DNA from: Acidobacteriota bacterium
GTDB taxonomy: Bacteria > Acidobacteriota > Blastocatellia > Chloracidobacteriales > JADJPF01
Assembly: GCA_016213785.1 (NCBI GenBank)
Contig: JACQZQ010000057.1
Span: forward strand, 1-45,749
DNA: 45,749 bases
Direction of reading: 5' to 3'
The position numbers and the translations under genes are program-made. The notes below the pieces were generated by a model. The model saw nothing but the letters and a program-made list of their open reading frames with translations, had not been told where the DNA came from and did no database searches. Shown here one piece after another: positions 33,187-41,922 of this stretch (within the stretch, counting starts at the first letter, position 1; each line of letters begins with the position of its first letter).

Positions 33187-34254
33187 ATGATAGAAACCAT
33201 TGAGCAATATCTTGGAGATGACGCAAAAAATTTATTAGAGCATCAATCAAAAGGTATACCTAAAGAATCCTTACATTTACCTGGCCCCGATTTTGTTGAT
33301 CGTATTTTTATACAAACCGATCGTTCTCCTCAAGTATTACGAAGTTTGCAAGCCCTATTTAGCACTGGACGTTTAGCTAATACTGGTTATATGTCTATAT
33401 TGCCTGTAGACCAAGGAATTGAGCATTCAGGTGGCTCTTCATTTGCCCCTAACCCAATGTATTTTGATGGTGAAAATATTGTTAAACTAGCAGTTGAAGG
33501 TGGTTGTAATGCGGTTGCTTCTACCTATGGTGTACTTGGCTCCTGCGCCCGTAAATATGCTCATAAAATACCCTTTATTGTTAAAATCAACCATAATGAG
33601 TTTTTAACCTATCCTAACAAATTTGACCAAATTATGTTTGGAACTATTGAGCAAGCTTGGAATATGGGTGCTGTTGCTGTAGGTGCAACTATCTACTTTG
33701 GCTCTCCTGAATCTAGCCGTCAAATTATTGAAGTTAGCCAAGCTTTTCAGCGTGCACATGAACTAGGTATGGCAACAATTCTTTGGTGCTATTTACGTAA
33801 TAATGCATTTAAGACTGGTGGCATAGATTACCACGTAGCCGCAGACTTAACAGGACAAGCTAATCATCTTGGTGTAACTATTGAAGCCGATATTATTAAG
33901 CAAAAACTTCCAGAAAATAATGGCGGTTATAATGTTTTATCTACTAAAGAAAGTCCTTACGGTAAAACTAATAAGAAAATTTATACAGAACTTTCTGGCG
34001 ACCATCCAATAGACCTTACACGTTATCAAGTTGCTAATTGTTATATGGGTCGTCAAGGCTTAATTAACTCAGGTGGTGCTTCTGGCGATAATGATTTTGC
34101 TGAAGCTGTACGTACAGCAGTAATTAATAAACGTGCAGGTGGTACAGGCTTAATCTCTGGCCGTAAAGCCTTCCAACGCCCAATGGATCAAGGTATTAAG
34201 TTACTTAACTCAATACAAGATGTTTATCTCTGTAAAGATGTTACAGTTGCCTAA
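33187..34254 (+). CDS. fbaB: Class I fructose-bisphosphate aldolase, FbaB type
   Basis: This 355-residue Schiff-base aldolase interconverts fructose 1,6-bisphosphate and the two triose phosphates. It matches the archaeal/FbaB type, not the metal-dependent FbaA type. The Schiff-base Lys238 is in [15 protein letters not shown], nearly identical to the E. coli FbaB segment. [20 protein letters not shown] and [13 protein letters not shown] are further matches. It has a 181-nt leader and precedes the class III FBPase gene. Together they favour gluconeogenic flux. Confidence 0.93.
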   Translation: MIETIEQYLGDDAKNLLEHQSKGIPKESLHLPGPDFVDRIFIQTDRSPQVLRSLQALFSTGRLANTGYMSILPVDQGIEHSGGSSFAPNPMYFDGENIVKLAVEGGCNAVASTYGVLGSCARKYAHKIPFIVKINHNEFLTYPNKFDQIMFGTIEQAWNMGAVAVGATIYFGSPESSRQIIEVSQAFQRAHELGMATILWCYLRNNAFKTGGIDYHVAADLTGQANHLGVTIEADIIKQKLPENNGGYNVLSTKESPYGKTNKKIYTELSGDHPIDLTRYQVANCYMGRQGLINSGGASGDNDFAEAVRTAVINKRAGGTGLISGRKAFQRPMDQGIKLLNSIQDVYLCKDVTVA

Positions 34255-34313
34255 ATTACTAAAATAGTAACTCTTTTATTTTTTCTTAGCTTTGCTAGGA
34301 ATAATTAACAATA

Positions 34314-34335
34314 GCCCAGTACTAGAGTGCTGGGC
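34314..34335 (+). terminator. Hairpin between aldolase and FBPase genes
   Basis: A 9-bp GC-rich stem (GCCCAGTAC with GTGCTGGGC, one G-T pair) and a 4-nt loop lie 60 nt after the aldolase stop. The following T run is broken (ATTATTGGTTTT), so read-through into fbp is possible. Confidence 0.5.
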
Positions 34336-34363
34336 ATTATTGGTTTTAATAGGAGATTTTTTT

Positions 34364-36352
34364 ATGAGTACTGCTAAAACTCAACTTGAAGCGCAAAACT
34401 CCTCATCAACTGCTTTTACAGAGGAAACCTTGACCCAATTAAGATTTTTAAGCAAACTCTACCCAACTACAGATGCAGCCTTAGCACAAATTGCACATCT
34501 AAAATCTGTTCTAACTCTACCTAAAGGAACAATTCATATTGTTAGCGATGTTCATGGAGAGTTTAAAAAATTAAAACATATTATTAATAATGCTTCTGGC
34601 TCACTACGCCCTTTAGTAGAAGAAACTTTTGGAGATAAATTAAGCACAGAGGAAAAATTAAACCTTCTTAACTTAATTTATTATCCTAGAGAAACTTTTG
34701 CTAATCTTACCGCAGAGCTTTCCACACTTGAAGCTAGAAGTAGTTTCCTTCGTCGTACTATTAGACTTGAGTTTGAGCTTTTAAGAAAACTAGCTTGTGA
34801 ATATAGCCAAAAAACCTTAGAAAAATTCTTTCCCGACCCTTATAAAATCCTCTTTCGAGAACTTTTATTTGAACCAATAATGAATCGTAAAGAGGAATAT
34901 TTTAATGCAATTTTTGATGAACTTGTTGCACATAGTAAAGACCTAGATATTTTAAGACTTGCAGCACACGTTATTCGTAACTTGTTAGTTTCAGAACTAA
35001 TTGTAGCAGGTGATTTAGGTGATCGTGGCCCACGTATTGACCGAGTAATAGACTACATTATGCGTCAACCTACAGTAGCAATTACTTGGGGTAATCATGA
35101 TGTTTCTTGGATGGGCGCTTGTCTCGGGCAAGAGGCTTGTATTGCAACTGTAATGCGGGTTTCTTTACGTTATCGCCGACTTTCTCAACTAGAAGAAGGT
35201 TATGGAATTCCTGCTGCACCACTTGAAAAGCTTGCTCGCACTGTTTATGGAGATGATCCTGTCACTCGTTTTAGCTGTAAAGGTGAAGGATTAAGAGATC
35301 CTCAACTAATGGCAAGAATGCAAAAAGCCATGTCGATTATTCAATTTAAGCTTGAAGGTCAAACTGTTAATCGTAATCCTGAATATAAAATGGAGCATCG
35401 TAATCTACTCCATCGTATTAGCCCAATAGAAAAAACTCTAGAGATAGATGGTAAGACTTATCCCTTACTAGATGACCATTTCCCAACAATAGATTGGAAT
35501 GACCCTTATAAATTGTCTTTAGAAGAACAAGCTTGTATTGATAGATTAAAACAATCTTTCCTACTTAGCCCTATGTTATGGAAACAAATGAGTTATGTTG
35601 CTCAGCACGGCGCAATGTACTTAAGGCGTGACCATAATTTAATTTTTCATGGTGCTGTTCCTGTAGATGATGAAGGTAACTATTTAAATATGCCTGTAGA
35701 TGGGGTTGAGTACAAAGGAAAAGCCCTTTTTGAAGCCCTTAATGTTGTTGTTCAAAGAGCTTTTCGCAATAAAATGCAAAAAGATGTAGATATGTTGTGG
35801 TATTTATGGACAGGCCCGCTTTCTCCTTTATTTGGTAAGGATAAAATGGCAACATTTGAAACTTATTTTGTGGCTGATAAAGCTACACATAAGGAAACAA
35901 AAAATCCTTACTTTAAACTAATTCATACTAAAGAGTTCTGTGAAAATATTTTTAATGAATTTGGAATTTCTCCTGAAGATGGCTTAATTGTTAATGGACA
36001 TGTTCCTGTTAAATTAGAACAAGGAGAAAATCCTCTTAAAAACAGTGGTAAAGCTATTACTATAGATGGTGCCTTTTCAGAAGCTTATGGTGATAAAGGG
36101 TATACGCTTATTTTGGACGCTAAACGTACTTTTTTAGCCCAACACCATCACTTTGAATCTGTAACAGAAGCTATTACTCAAGGCTCAGATATTATTCCAA
36201 CTATCCAAGATGTAAGAATTTATGAATCATATCGTAGAGTAGGAGATACTGAAAAAGGCGAAGAAATTCGTAGAGAACTTGAATCAATAGACCTTCTAAT
36301 TAAAGCTTATAAGGAAAATGCTATTACTGAACAACAACCTATTAGGAATTAA
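34364..36352 (+). CDS. fbp: Fructose-1,6-bisphosphatase class III
   Basis: This enzyme dephosphorylates fructose 1,6-bisphosphate in gluconeogenesis. Class III enzymes are large metallophosphoesterase-fold proteins; this one has 662 residues from the ATG at 34364. That start is preferred because AGGAGA lies 7 nt before it and the next 24 upstream codons run through the aldolase hairpin. Motifs: [39 protein letters not shown] and [15 protein letters not shown] good terminator follows. It sits beside the FbaB aldolase, which supplies its substrate. Confidence 0.94.
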   Translation: MSTAKTQLEAQNSSSTAFTEETLTQLRFLSKLYPTTDAALAQIAHLKSVLTLPKGTIHIVSDVHGEFKKLKHIINNASGSLRPLVEETFGDKLSTEEKLNLLNLIYYPRETFANLTAELSTLEARSSFLRRTIRLEFELLRKLACEYSQKTLEKFFPDPYKILFRELLFEPIMNRKEEYFNAIFDELVAHSKDLDILRLAAHVIRNLLVSELIVAGDLGDRGPRIDRVIDYIMRQPTVAITWGNHDVSWMGACLGQEACIATVMRVSLRYRRLSQLEEGYGIPAAPLEKLARTVYGDDPVTRFSCKGEGLRDPQLMARMQKAMSIIQFKLEGQTVNRNPEYKMEHRNLLHRISPIEKTLEIDGKTYPLLDDHFPTIDWNDPYKLSLEEQACIDRLKQSFLLSPMLWKQMSYVAQHGAMYLRRDHNLIFHGAVPVDDEGNYLNMPVDGVEYKGKALFEALNVVVQRAFRNKMQKDVDMLWYLWTGPLSPLFGKDKMATFETYFVADKATHKETKNPYFKLIHTKEFCENIFNEFGISPEDGLIVNGHVPVKLEQGENPLKNSGKAITIDGAFSEAYGDKGYTLILDAKRTFLAQHHHFESVTEAITQGSDIIPTIQDVRIYESYRRVGDTEKGEEIRRELESIDLLIKAYKENAITEQQPIRN

Positions 36353-36380
36353 ACTTAGTAGGCTCTAAAATAATCTGAAT

Positions 36381-36410
36381 AAAAAGCACTAGCTCTGTCT
36401 AGTGTTTTTT
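36381..36410 (+). terminator. Intrinsic terminator of fbp
   Basis: Stem CACTAG with CTAGTG, a 6-nt loop and a run of six T; flanking A residues extend the stem. It lies about 30 nt after the fbp stop. Confidence 0.8.
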
Positions 36411-36412
36411 AT

Positions 36413-36502
36413 TTATAACTCACTAGGGGCAACAGCTAAAGCGCGTAGTTTCTCAGCCAATTTTCTAGCTCTTAATTCTGCTTCCTCATCCCGTTTACAA
36501 AG
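36413..36502 (-). pseudogene. Relic of a Uma2-family gene (C-terminal tail)
   Basis: On the minus strand an open frame of about 30 codons ends in TAA at 36413-36415. Its product (RDEEAELRARKLAEKL, then PSEL) is the charged Ala/Leu/Glu/Arg tail that closes many Uma2/DUF820 proteins, such as cyanobacterial ones ending in KLRELGINPDEL-like tails. The frame closes upstream near 36530 and no body of the protein remains. It may be what a deletion or old insertion left, since Uma2 genes are often gained and lost. The short length makes this uncertain. Confidence 0.45.
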
Positions 36503-36609
36503 GTTTTTGCTAATTTTAACTAAAAGTTATAAAACTAACTAACTAAATTTGACCCTAAGCATTTAGATCGCTATTCTTATGGGTTTACTAAACTTTTTAG
36601 GAGAAATCA

Positions 36610-37737
36610 GTGAAAGATTTACTTAATAAAGCTGAGGCTCGACTACCTCAAATGATTGAAGACTTAAAAACCTTGGTGGAAATAGAGTCACCTTCAGACT
36701 CTCCAAATGCTGTTAATAATCTAGCTACTTATCTTAGCAATCGTCTTGATAAATTAGGTGTTAAAGCTAAAGAAATTCCTGTTGAAAATGGTGGAAATGT
36801 AGTTGTAGGCCGCTATGGTGGCGAAGGTAAGGCTATAATGGTTTTAGGCCATATGGATACGGTTTGGCCCCTTGGTACTCTTGCTATGCGTCCTATAAGA
36901 ATTGAGGGTGATAAGCTTTTTGGCCCAGGTAGCTATGATATGAAAGCAGGTTTAGTTGTAGCAATACATACTTTAGAGCTTTTACAAGCATTAGATAAAA
37001 ACCCAAGTCATCCTTTAACTTTTTTCTTTAGTTCACTTGAGGAAACTGATTGCGAACCTTACCAAGGAGTATTAGAACAAGAAGCGCTTAATTGTGATTA
37101 CGTATTAGACCTAGAACCAGCTTGGCCTGGTGGAGCAGTGAAAACAGAGCGCAAAGGTTGTGCCAATTATGTTCTAAATATTCGAGGTCGCGCCTCTCAT
37201 GCTGGTGCTGATCTTCGTAAAGGAATTAGTGCAATTACTGAACTTGCACACCAAATAGAAATCCTTAATAGTTTTACTGATTATGAGAGGGGAACTACAG
37301 TAAATGTTGGTGTTATAAGTGGAGGAATTCGCCCTAATGTTGTTGCTGATAGTGCTAGAGCAGAAATAGATGTAAGGTTTTGTCGTTTAACTGATGGCCG
37401 TGCTATAGACTCTAAAATAAAGGCTTTAGAGCCTCACCTAAGAGGAGCAGAGCTAGAAATAGCTGGTAAAATAGGCATGCCTCCTTTAGAACGTACTGAA
37501 AAAGTTATTTCTCTTTATCAAAAAGCTAGAGAAGTTGCTTCTAAATTAGGTTTTGAACTTGGCGAAGTTTCAACAGGTGGAGTAAGCGAGGCTTGCATTA
37601 CCTCAGCTTTAGGTATTCCTACATTAGATGGTTTAGGTGCTGATGGAGATGGGGCACATGCTGAATATGAACATGTTCTACTTCCATCTTTAGCAACGCG
37701 AACTGCTTTACTTGCAGGTTTATTACTAGAATTGTGA
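36610..37737 (+). CDS. M20-family metallopeptidase (carboxypeptidase G2-like)
   Basis: This 375-residue dinuclear zinc amidohydrolase/peptidase resembles glutamate carboxypeptidase. Metal ligands: GHMDTVW (His81, Asp83), PGSYDMKAG (Asp110), SSLEETD (Glu144/145), Asp/Glu in VLDLEPAWPGG, and His in GAHAEYEHVLLPS. A dimerisation domain with ASHAGAD lies at about 185-295. The substrate is unknown. The start is a GTG with AGGAG 8 nt upstream. It overlaps the following acyltransferase gene by 4 nt, so the two are co-translated. There is no signal peptide. Confidence 0.88.
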   Translation: MKDLLNKAEARLPQMIEDLKTLVEIESPSDSPNAVNNLATYLSNRLDKLGVKAKEIPVENGGNVVVGRYGGEGKAIMVLGHMDTVWPLGTLAMRPIRIEGDKLFGPGSYDMKAGLVVAIHTLELLQALDKNPSHPLTFFFSSLEETDCEPYQGVLEQEALNCDYVLDLEPAWPGGAVKTERKGCANYVLNIRGRASHAGADLRKGISAITELAHQIEILNSFTDYERGTTVNVGVISGGIRPNVVADSARAEIDVRFCRLTDGRAIDSKIKALEPHLRGAELEIAGKIGMPPLERTEKVISLYQKAREVASKLGFELGEVSTGGVSEACITSALGIPTLDGLGADGDGAHAEYEHVLLPSLATRTALLAGLLLEL

Positions 37738-38648
37738 AATCAAGAAACGCACAAAGTTATTTAGAGTATGTTTTGGTTAGCACTATTTTAAGGGCACTGG
37801 CAATTTTACCTAGACCAATCCGCCTTAAAATAGCCTATTTCTTTGGTTATTTAGGATACTTACTAGCAAAGCGCTTACGTCTTACTGCTAGGAAAAATCT
37901 AGAAATGGCTTTGCCTAATTTATCTAGTCAAGAGCATGAAAAAATTATTAAAGGAGTTTTTCGTAATTTTGGCCGACTTTTAGCTGAATTTAGCTATTTC
38001 CCTAAATTTACTTGCTCAGAAATTGAAAAAATAGTTGTTTATGAAGGGCTAGAACATTACCTTAATGCAATAAATAAAGGTCGTGGAGTACTTTTTCTTA
38101 CAGGACATGTAGGAGCTTGGGAACTCTCATCATTTGCACATGCTAGTTATGGATATCCTCATAATATTTTAGTTCGGCAAATAGATAACCCTTATATTGA
38201 TAGGCTTGTAGATTATTACAGGAGTTGTAAAGGCAATAAAGCAATTGATAAAAACAATTCAGTAAAAGCAATTCTTTCAGCCTTAAAACGAGGTGAAGCA
38301 GTAGGAATTTTAATTGACTTAAATACAGTAAGAAATCAAGGGGTTTTTTGTGATTTTTTTGGTATTCCTGCTTGTTCCACTACTGGGCTTGCTACCCTAG
38401 CACTACGTACTAGGGCAGCAGTTGTACCTGGTTTTTTATTATGGGATGAAGCTTTGGGTAAACATAAACTTCATTTTGAACCCGAAGTAGAATTAATTAT
38501 TACAGGCGATCAAAAAGAAGATATTTATCAAAACACAGCGCAATTTAATAAAGTAGTAGAAAAAATTGTTAAACTCTACCCTGATCAATGGATGTGGGTT
38601 CATCGTCGTTGGAAAACTAGACCTGAGGGTGAATCAGGGTTCTACTAG
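37734..38648 (+). CDS. Lipid A acyltransferase family protein (LpxL/HtrB-like)
   Basis: The 304-residue protein is an inner-membrane acyltransferase that adds a secondary acyl chain to lipid A or a related lipid. The catalytic HX4E motif is TGHVGAWE (His125, Glu130). An N-terminal hydrophobic segment (about 13-43) anchors it. The block LIDLNTVRNQGVFCDFFG and the end QWMWVHRRWKTRPEG are family hallmarks. It starts with GTG inside the last codon of the M20 peptidase gene. It supports a lipid-A-type outer membrane. I cannot tell which acyl position it serves. Confidence 0.87.
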   Translation: MKSRNAQSYLEYVLVSTILRALAILPRPIRLKIAYFFGYLGYLLAKRLRLTARKNLEMALPNLSSQEHEKIIKGVFRNFGRLLAEFSYFPKFTCSEIEKIVVYEGLEHYLNAINKGRGVLFLTGHVGAWELSSFAHASYGYPHNILVRQIDNPYIDRLVDYYRSCKGNKAIDKNNSVKAILSALKRGEAVGILIDLNTVRNQGVFCDFFGIPACSTTGLATLALRTRAAVVPGFLLWDEALGKHKLHFEPEVELIITGDQKEDIYQNTAQFNKVVEKIVKLYPDQWMWVHRRWKTRPEGESGFY

Positions 38649-38654
38649 AACTGA

Positions 38655-39086
38655 CTAGGTATTTCTATTATAGTCATCTTCTAGACGAACAATATCATCT
38701 TCTCCAACATAAGAGCCATACTGAACTTCAATAACAATAACAGGTTCTAGACCAATATTTTCTATTCTGTGTATTGCTTTAAGGGGGATATAGACTGTTT
38801 GACCGGCTTCTACTTCAAAAACTTCATTATCTCTAGTAACCAAAGCCTTACCAGCTACAATAGTCCAGTTTTCTGAACGTTTATTATGATATTGCAAACT
38901 TAAGCGATGTTTAGGTAAAACCACGAATTTCTTGACTTTATAGTTTTGCCCTTCATCGAGCACTGTGAAAGTACCCCAAGGGCGTTCTTCTGTAGCGGGT
39001 TTTAGGATGGATACATAATCGAAAGTAGATGGCAAATTATTCCTCTTTTTCCTACTAATAGTAACTTTTGAAAATAGTCTTACCAT
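38655..39086 (-). CDS. Cupin of the mannose-6-phosphate isomerase type II group
   Basis: This 143-residue protein is a single cupin barrel like the C-terminal isomerase half of type II phosphomannose isomerase/GDP-mannose pyrophosphorylase, but without the nucleotidyltransferase half. Signatures: EERPWGTFTVLDEG, KKFVVLPKHRLSLQYHNKRSENW and YIPLKAIHRIENIG, holding the His/Glu metal ligands. It may supply mannose 6-phosphate or act on a related sugar phosphate for envelope polysaccharide. It lies in a minus-strand group with a methyltransferase. The start could be internal, because the first 25 residues are not family-like and the AAAGGAG site sits 12 nt from the ATG. Confidence 0.82.
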   Translation of the reverse strand: MVRLFSKVTISRKKRNNLPSTFDYVSILKPATEERPWGTFTVLDEGQNYKVKKFVVLPKHRLSLQYHNKRSENWTIVAGKALVTRDNEVFEVEAGQTVYIPLKAIHRIENIGLEPVIVIEVQYGSYVGEDDIVRLEDDYNRNT

Positions 39087-39213
39087 AATAATAAAATACT
39101 CCTTTAAGCTTCAAGCTTTTTTAATTGGTAGCTAGTAATTTGTTGCTAGAGGAACGTAATCTTAAATATAAACTTGCACTATAGACTTACAGAGTTATTT
39201 ACAGGTTTTATTT

Positions 39214-39987
39214 TTAAGAGGTAAAACTAGAGCTAGTTAACTCTTTATTATTTCTAGGTTTACGAGCAATACAGACTATAGAAACACCAAAGGGTAAGTT
39301 AATAAAATGCAAAAGCCATTGTTCAAAGGCAAGTACGGCTATTAGTAATTGATTAATTAATTTAGGGAGTTCAATATGTGATGTTTTAGGATGTGTTGAG
39401 TTCTTAAAAATACTTTGTAGTATTCTTATGAATAAAATAGGGAAAAAAAAGAATGTTATAAAATAAGTGCAACGCTCTACATTAAATCCCGCTAGGGATA
39501 GTTTATTACGTAGCTCATAAGCTGCATAGCGGCGACGATGGTGTAGTGCCTCATCATGCTCGCTCCATAAAAAACCATAAGCAGGTACAGTTACTAAAAG
39601 CGTCCCTCCAACTTTACATACTCTATAAAGTTCTTTCATTGCAGCAATATCATCATCAATATGTTCAAGTACATCTAGGGCTGTAATAATACTAAAACTT
39701 TCTGAAAGATAGGCTAAAGATTCAACTTTAGAGATTACTAAATTAGTTAGCCCACGAGAACGGCAAAACTTTATTGCTGAGGTTGCCATATCGATACCAA
39801 AACTTTTACCATACTCGCTAAAAGCCGCTAAATTAGCTCCTGTGCCACACCCAACATCAAAAATCTTAGGGTCATCAAATTGTGCAGCTTCTTTTTTAAC
39901 AATTTCTTGTACCAATCGACGACGAGCTACAAACCACCAATAATCGTTTTCTAGCTCAAACATTGTGCTATATTCTTGTTCTTCCAT
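39214..39987 (-). CDS. Class I SAM-dependent methyltransferase
   Basis: The 257-residue protein has the SAM-binding motif I IFDVGCGTGANL, an acidic motif II, ITALDVLEHIDDD, and motif III LLVTVPAYGFLW. After the catalytic domain, a hydrophobic stretch (CTYFITFFFFPILFIR, about 188-205) suggests membrane association. The start EEQEYSTMFELENDYWWFVARRR is common in methyltransferases near polysaccharide or glycolipid genes. The substrate is unknown. It begins 15 nt after the multi-spanning membrane protein on the same strand, so the two are probably co-transcribed. Confidence 0.85.
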   Translation of the reverse strand: MEEQEYSTMFELENDYWWFVARRRLVQEIVKKEAAQFDDPKIFDVGCGTGANLAAFSEYGKSFGIDMATSAIKFCRSRGLTNLVISKVESLAYLSESFSIITALDVLEHIDDDIAAMKELYRVCKVGGTLLVTVPAYGFLWSEHDEALHHRRRYAAYELRNKLSLAGFNVERCTYFITFFFFPILFIRILQSIFKNSTHPKTSHIELPKLINQLLIAVLAFEQWLLHFINLPFGVSIVCIARKPRNNKELTSSSFTS

Positions 39988-40002
39988 AAACCTACAATTC
40001 TA

Positions 40003-41028
40003 TTAGCTTTCTTCGTATTTTGAGAAAATATTTTCTGTCTCTCCAAGTAGATTACGTGCTTTTAAGTATAAAAAAAATGTAGCAATAACTAAAACTGGAT
40101 AAATAAAAATATTAATTATTGCAGAAATAAATAAGGAAAACTGTTTACCAATAGAAATATTAAGTAAAATATCTTCTAATATACCATTTAACCCTAATAT
40201 TTTAGTAAAGATAAGCGTATTTATAAGATTAACTAAATAAGGAATAAGTAATGCTAGGAAAAAGAATTTTTTAGCTATATCATTTACTTCAGCAAATAGA
40301 TTTTTAGAATTATTTAATGGAACTAATTGAGAAAGATTTTCTACTATAATTATTGGAATATAAAAATAATATTGTTTAGTAAATATAATGGCTATTACCA
40401 TTGAAATAAATTCTGTAAAATAATAAATATTAGGATATAAATTACTAATTATTTGTTGTAAATTAATACTATTTATTTTTTCTATAACACTTTCTGAAAA
40501 TAGCAAAACCTCAATATTTACAGACTCTTTTATTGTATTAAATGAAAGTGGTATTAATAAAACTAGTTGAGTCATTTGCTGGATTGTAATAAAAAAAAGA
40601 AAAAATATTATTGCAGTTTTAATAAAATTATTTAACCTTTTATGAAATACTATTTTAATATTTTGGTAGTCTATTGTTTCTTGCCTAATAAGTGATATTA
40701 ATAGAATAGTTAATACTAAATAAACAGTTGGTTCAATGGCTAAATTTATAATAGGAGTTACTAGGCTTAATATTGTGGCAAAAATATCTAAAATTAAAAA
40801 AGAAAAAATTTTTTCTTTTTTTAAGAAATAAATAGCTATTTGTAAAAAAGTTAATATTAAAAGAGGTAAATAAATAATTATACTAAACTTAGTAAACTTT
40901 ATAAAATTACTTCTATAATAGTTTAGAGCTTTTTTTAGTAATGAGCTAAGGCTATTTAGGTCTGATAATTTTAGGTAATCCACAAAGTAAGCCTTTGTAA
41001 AGCCGGACAAAATTTTATTAAAAATCAA
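40003..41028 (-). CDS. Polytopic membrane protein, function unknown
   Basis: The 341-residue protein has about six to eight hydrophobic segments, with long Ile/Leu/Phe-rich runs, and few charged residues. It matches no family I know. Its reading frame is even more AT-rich than its neighbours, which may simply reflect Ile, Phe and Asn codons. It lies just upstream of the methyltransferase gene and is divergent from the glutaminyl cyclase gene with only about 55 nt between starts. A role in membrane lipid or polysaccharide handling is only a guess from context. Confidence 0.6.
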   Translation of the reverse strand: MIFNKILSGFTKAYFVDYLKLSDLNSLSSLLKKALNYYRSNFIKFTKFSIIIYLPLLILTFLQIAIYFLKKEKIFSFLILDIFATILSLVTPIINLAIEPTVYLVLTILLISLIRQETIDYQNIKIVFHKRLNNFIKTAIIFFLFFITIQQMTQLVLLIPLSFNTIKESVNIEVLLFSESVIEKINSINLQQIISNLYPNIYYFTEFISMVIAIIFTKQYYFYIPIIIVENLSQLVPLNNSKNLFAEVNDIAKKFFFLALLIPYLVNLINTLIFTKILGLNGILEDILLNISIGKQFSLFISAIINIFIYPVLVIATFFLYLKARNLLGETENIFSKYEES

Positions 41029-41083
41029 GTTTAACTTGTTATAATCCTAATCTAATTTTATTGCAAACTTGGACTTTAAGAAA

Positions 41084-41908
41084 ATGTCAAAATCCATATA
41101 TTCAGCAACTTTAATTTTATTAAGTACTCTTTCTTTATTTTTTATTGCTTGCACACAAACTGAGCAAGCTCAAAGCCAAAATAACCAAATAGCTTTATTG
41201 GATGCAAATATGAAAGGCAACTACACTTATGAAGTAGTTAAAACTCTACCTCATGATACAAGTGCTTTTACACAAGGACTGGTTTTTTATCAAGGATCTT
41301 TTTATGAAAGCACTGGATTACAAGGTCAATCTAGTTTGCGCCTTGTAGAGGTTGATACAGGCAAGGTAGCAAAAAAAGTGAGCGTTCCAGCAGAATATTT
41401 TGCCGAAGGAATGACTATTTTTCAAGGTAAAATTTTTCAACTCACTTGGCTAAATCAAAAAGGCTTTGTCTATGATTTGGGGAGTCTTCAAAAAGAAAAA
41501 GACTTTTCATATTATGGCGAGGGTTGGGGACTAACAAATGATGAGAAAAACTTAATCCTTAGCGATGGAACAAATAAGATTCGTTTTATTGATCCTTTTA
41601 GTTTTGAAGTATTAAAAACTATTTCTGTCTCAGAAAATGGTCAACCTATAGCTAATCTTAATGAACTTGAATATATTAAGGGACAGATTTTTGCTAATGT
41701 TTGGCAGACTAATAGAATTATAGTTATAGATCCTTCTAGTGGAAATGTTACTGCCTCAATAGATCTTACAGGAATATTAAAGCCTGAAGATGTAACTACT
41801 CAAGTAGATGTATTAAATGGAATTGCTTATGATTTGTCTAAAGACAGACTTTTTGTTACTGGTAAGCTTTGGCCTAAGATATTTGAGATTAAGCTAAAGA
41901 AAAAATAA
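41084..41908 (+). CDS. Glutaminyl-peptide cyclotransferase, lipoprotein
   Basis: This 274-residue glutamine cyclotransferase converts N-terminal glutamine to pyroglutamate. It has a bacterial lipoprotein signal: MSKSIYSATLILLSTLSLFF, then the lipobox IAC, so it is likely exported and lipid-anchored. The beta-propeller body includes LPHDTSAFTQGLVF, FYESTGLQGQSSLR, AEGMTIFQGKIFQLTW and NVWQTNRIIVID, which match the plant/bacterial type. I start at the ATG that opens the signal peptide, not the TTG five codons earlier. It converges with the kinase gene downstream (14 nt). Confidence 0.88.
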   Translation: MSKSIYSATLILLSTLSLFFIACTQTEQAQSQNNQIALLDANMKGNYTYEVVKTLPHDTSAFTQGLVFYQGSFYESTGLQGQSSLRLVEVDTGKVAKKVSVPAEYFAEGMTIFQGKIFQLTWLNQKGFVYDLGSLQKEKDFSYYGEGWGLTNDEKNLILSDGTNKIRFIDPFSFEVLKTISVSENGQPIANLNELEYIKGQIFANVWQTNRIIVIDPSSGNVTASIDLTGILKPEDVTTQVDVLNGIAYDLSKDRLFVTGKLWPKIFEIKLKKK

Positions 41909-41922
41909 GCAACCTACAATGG

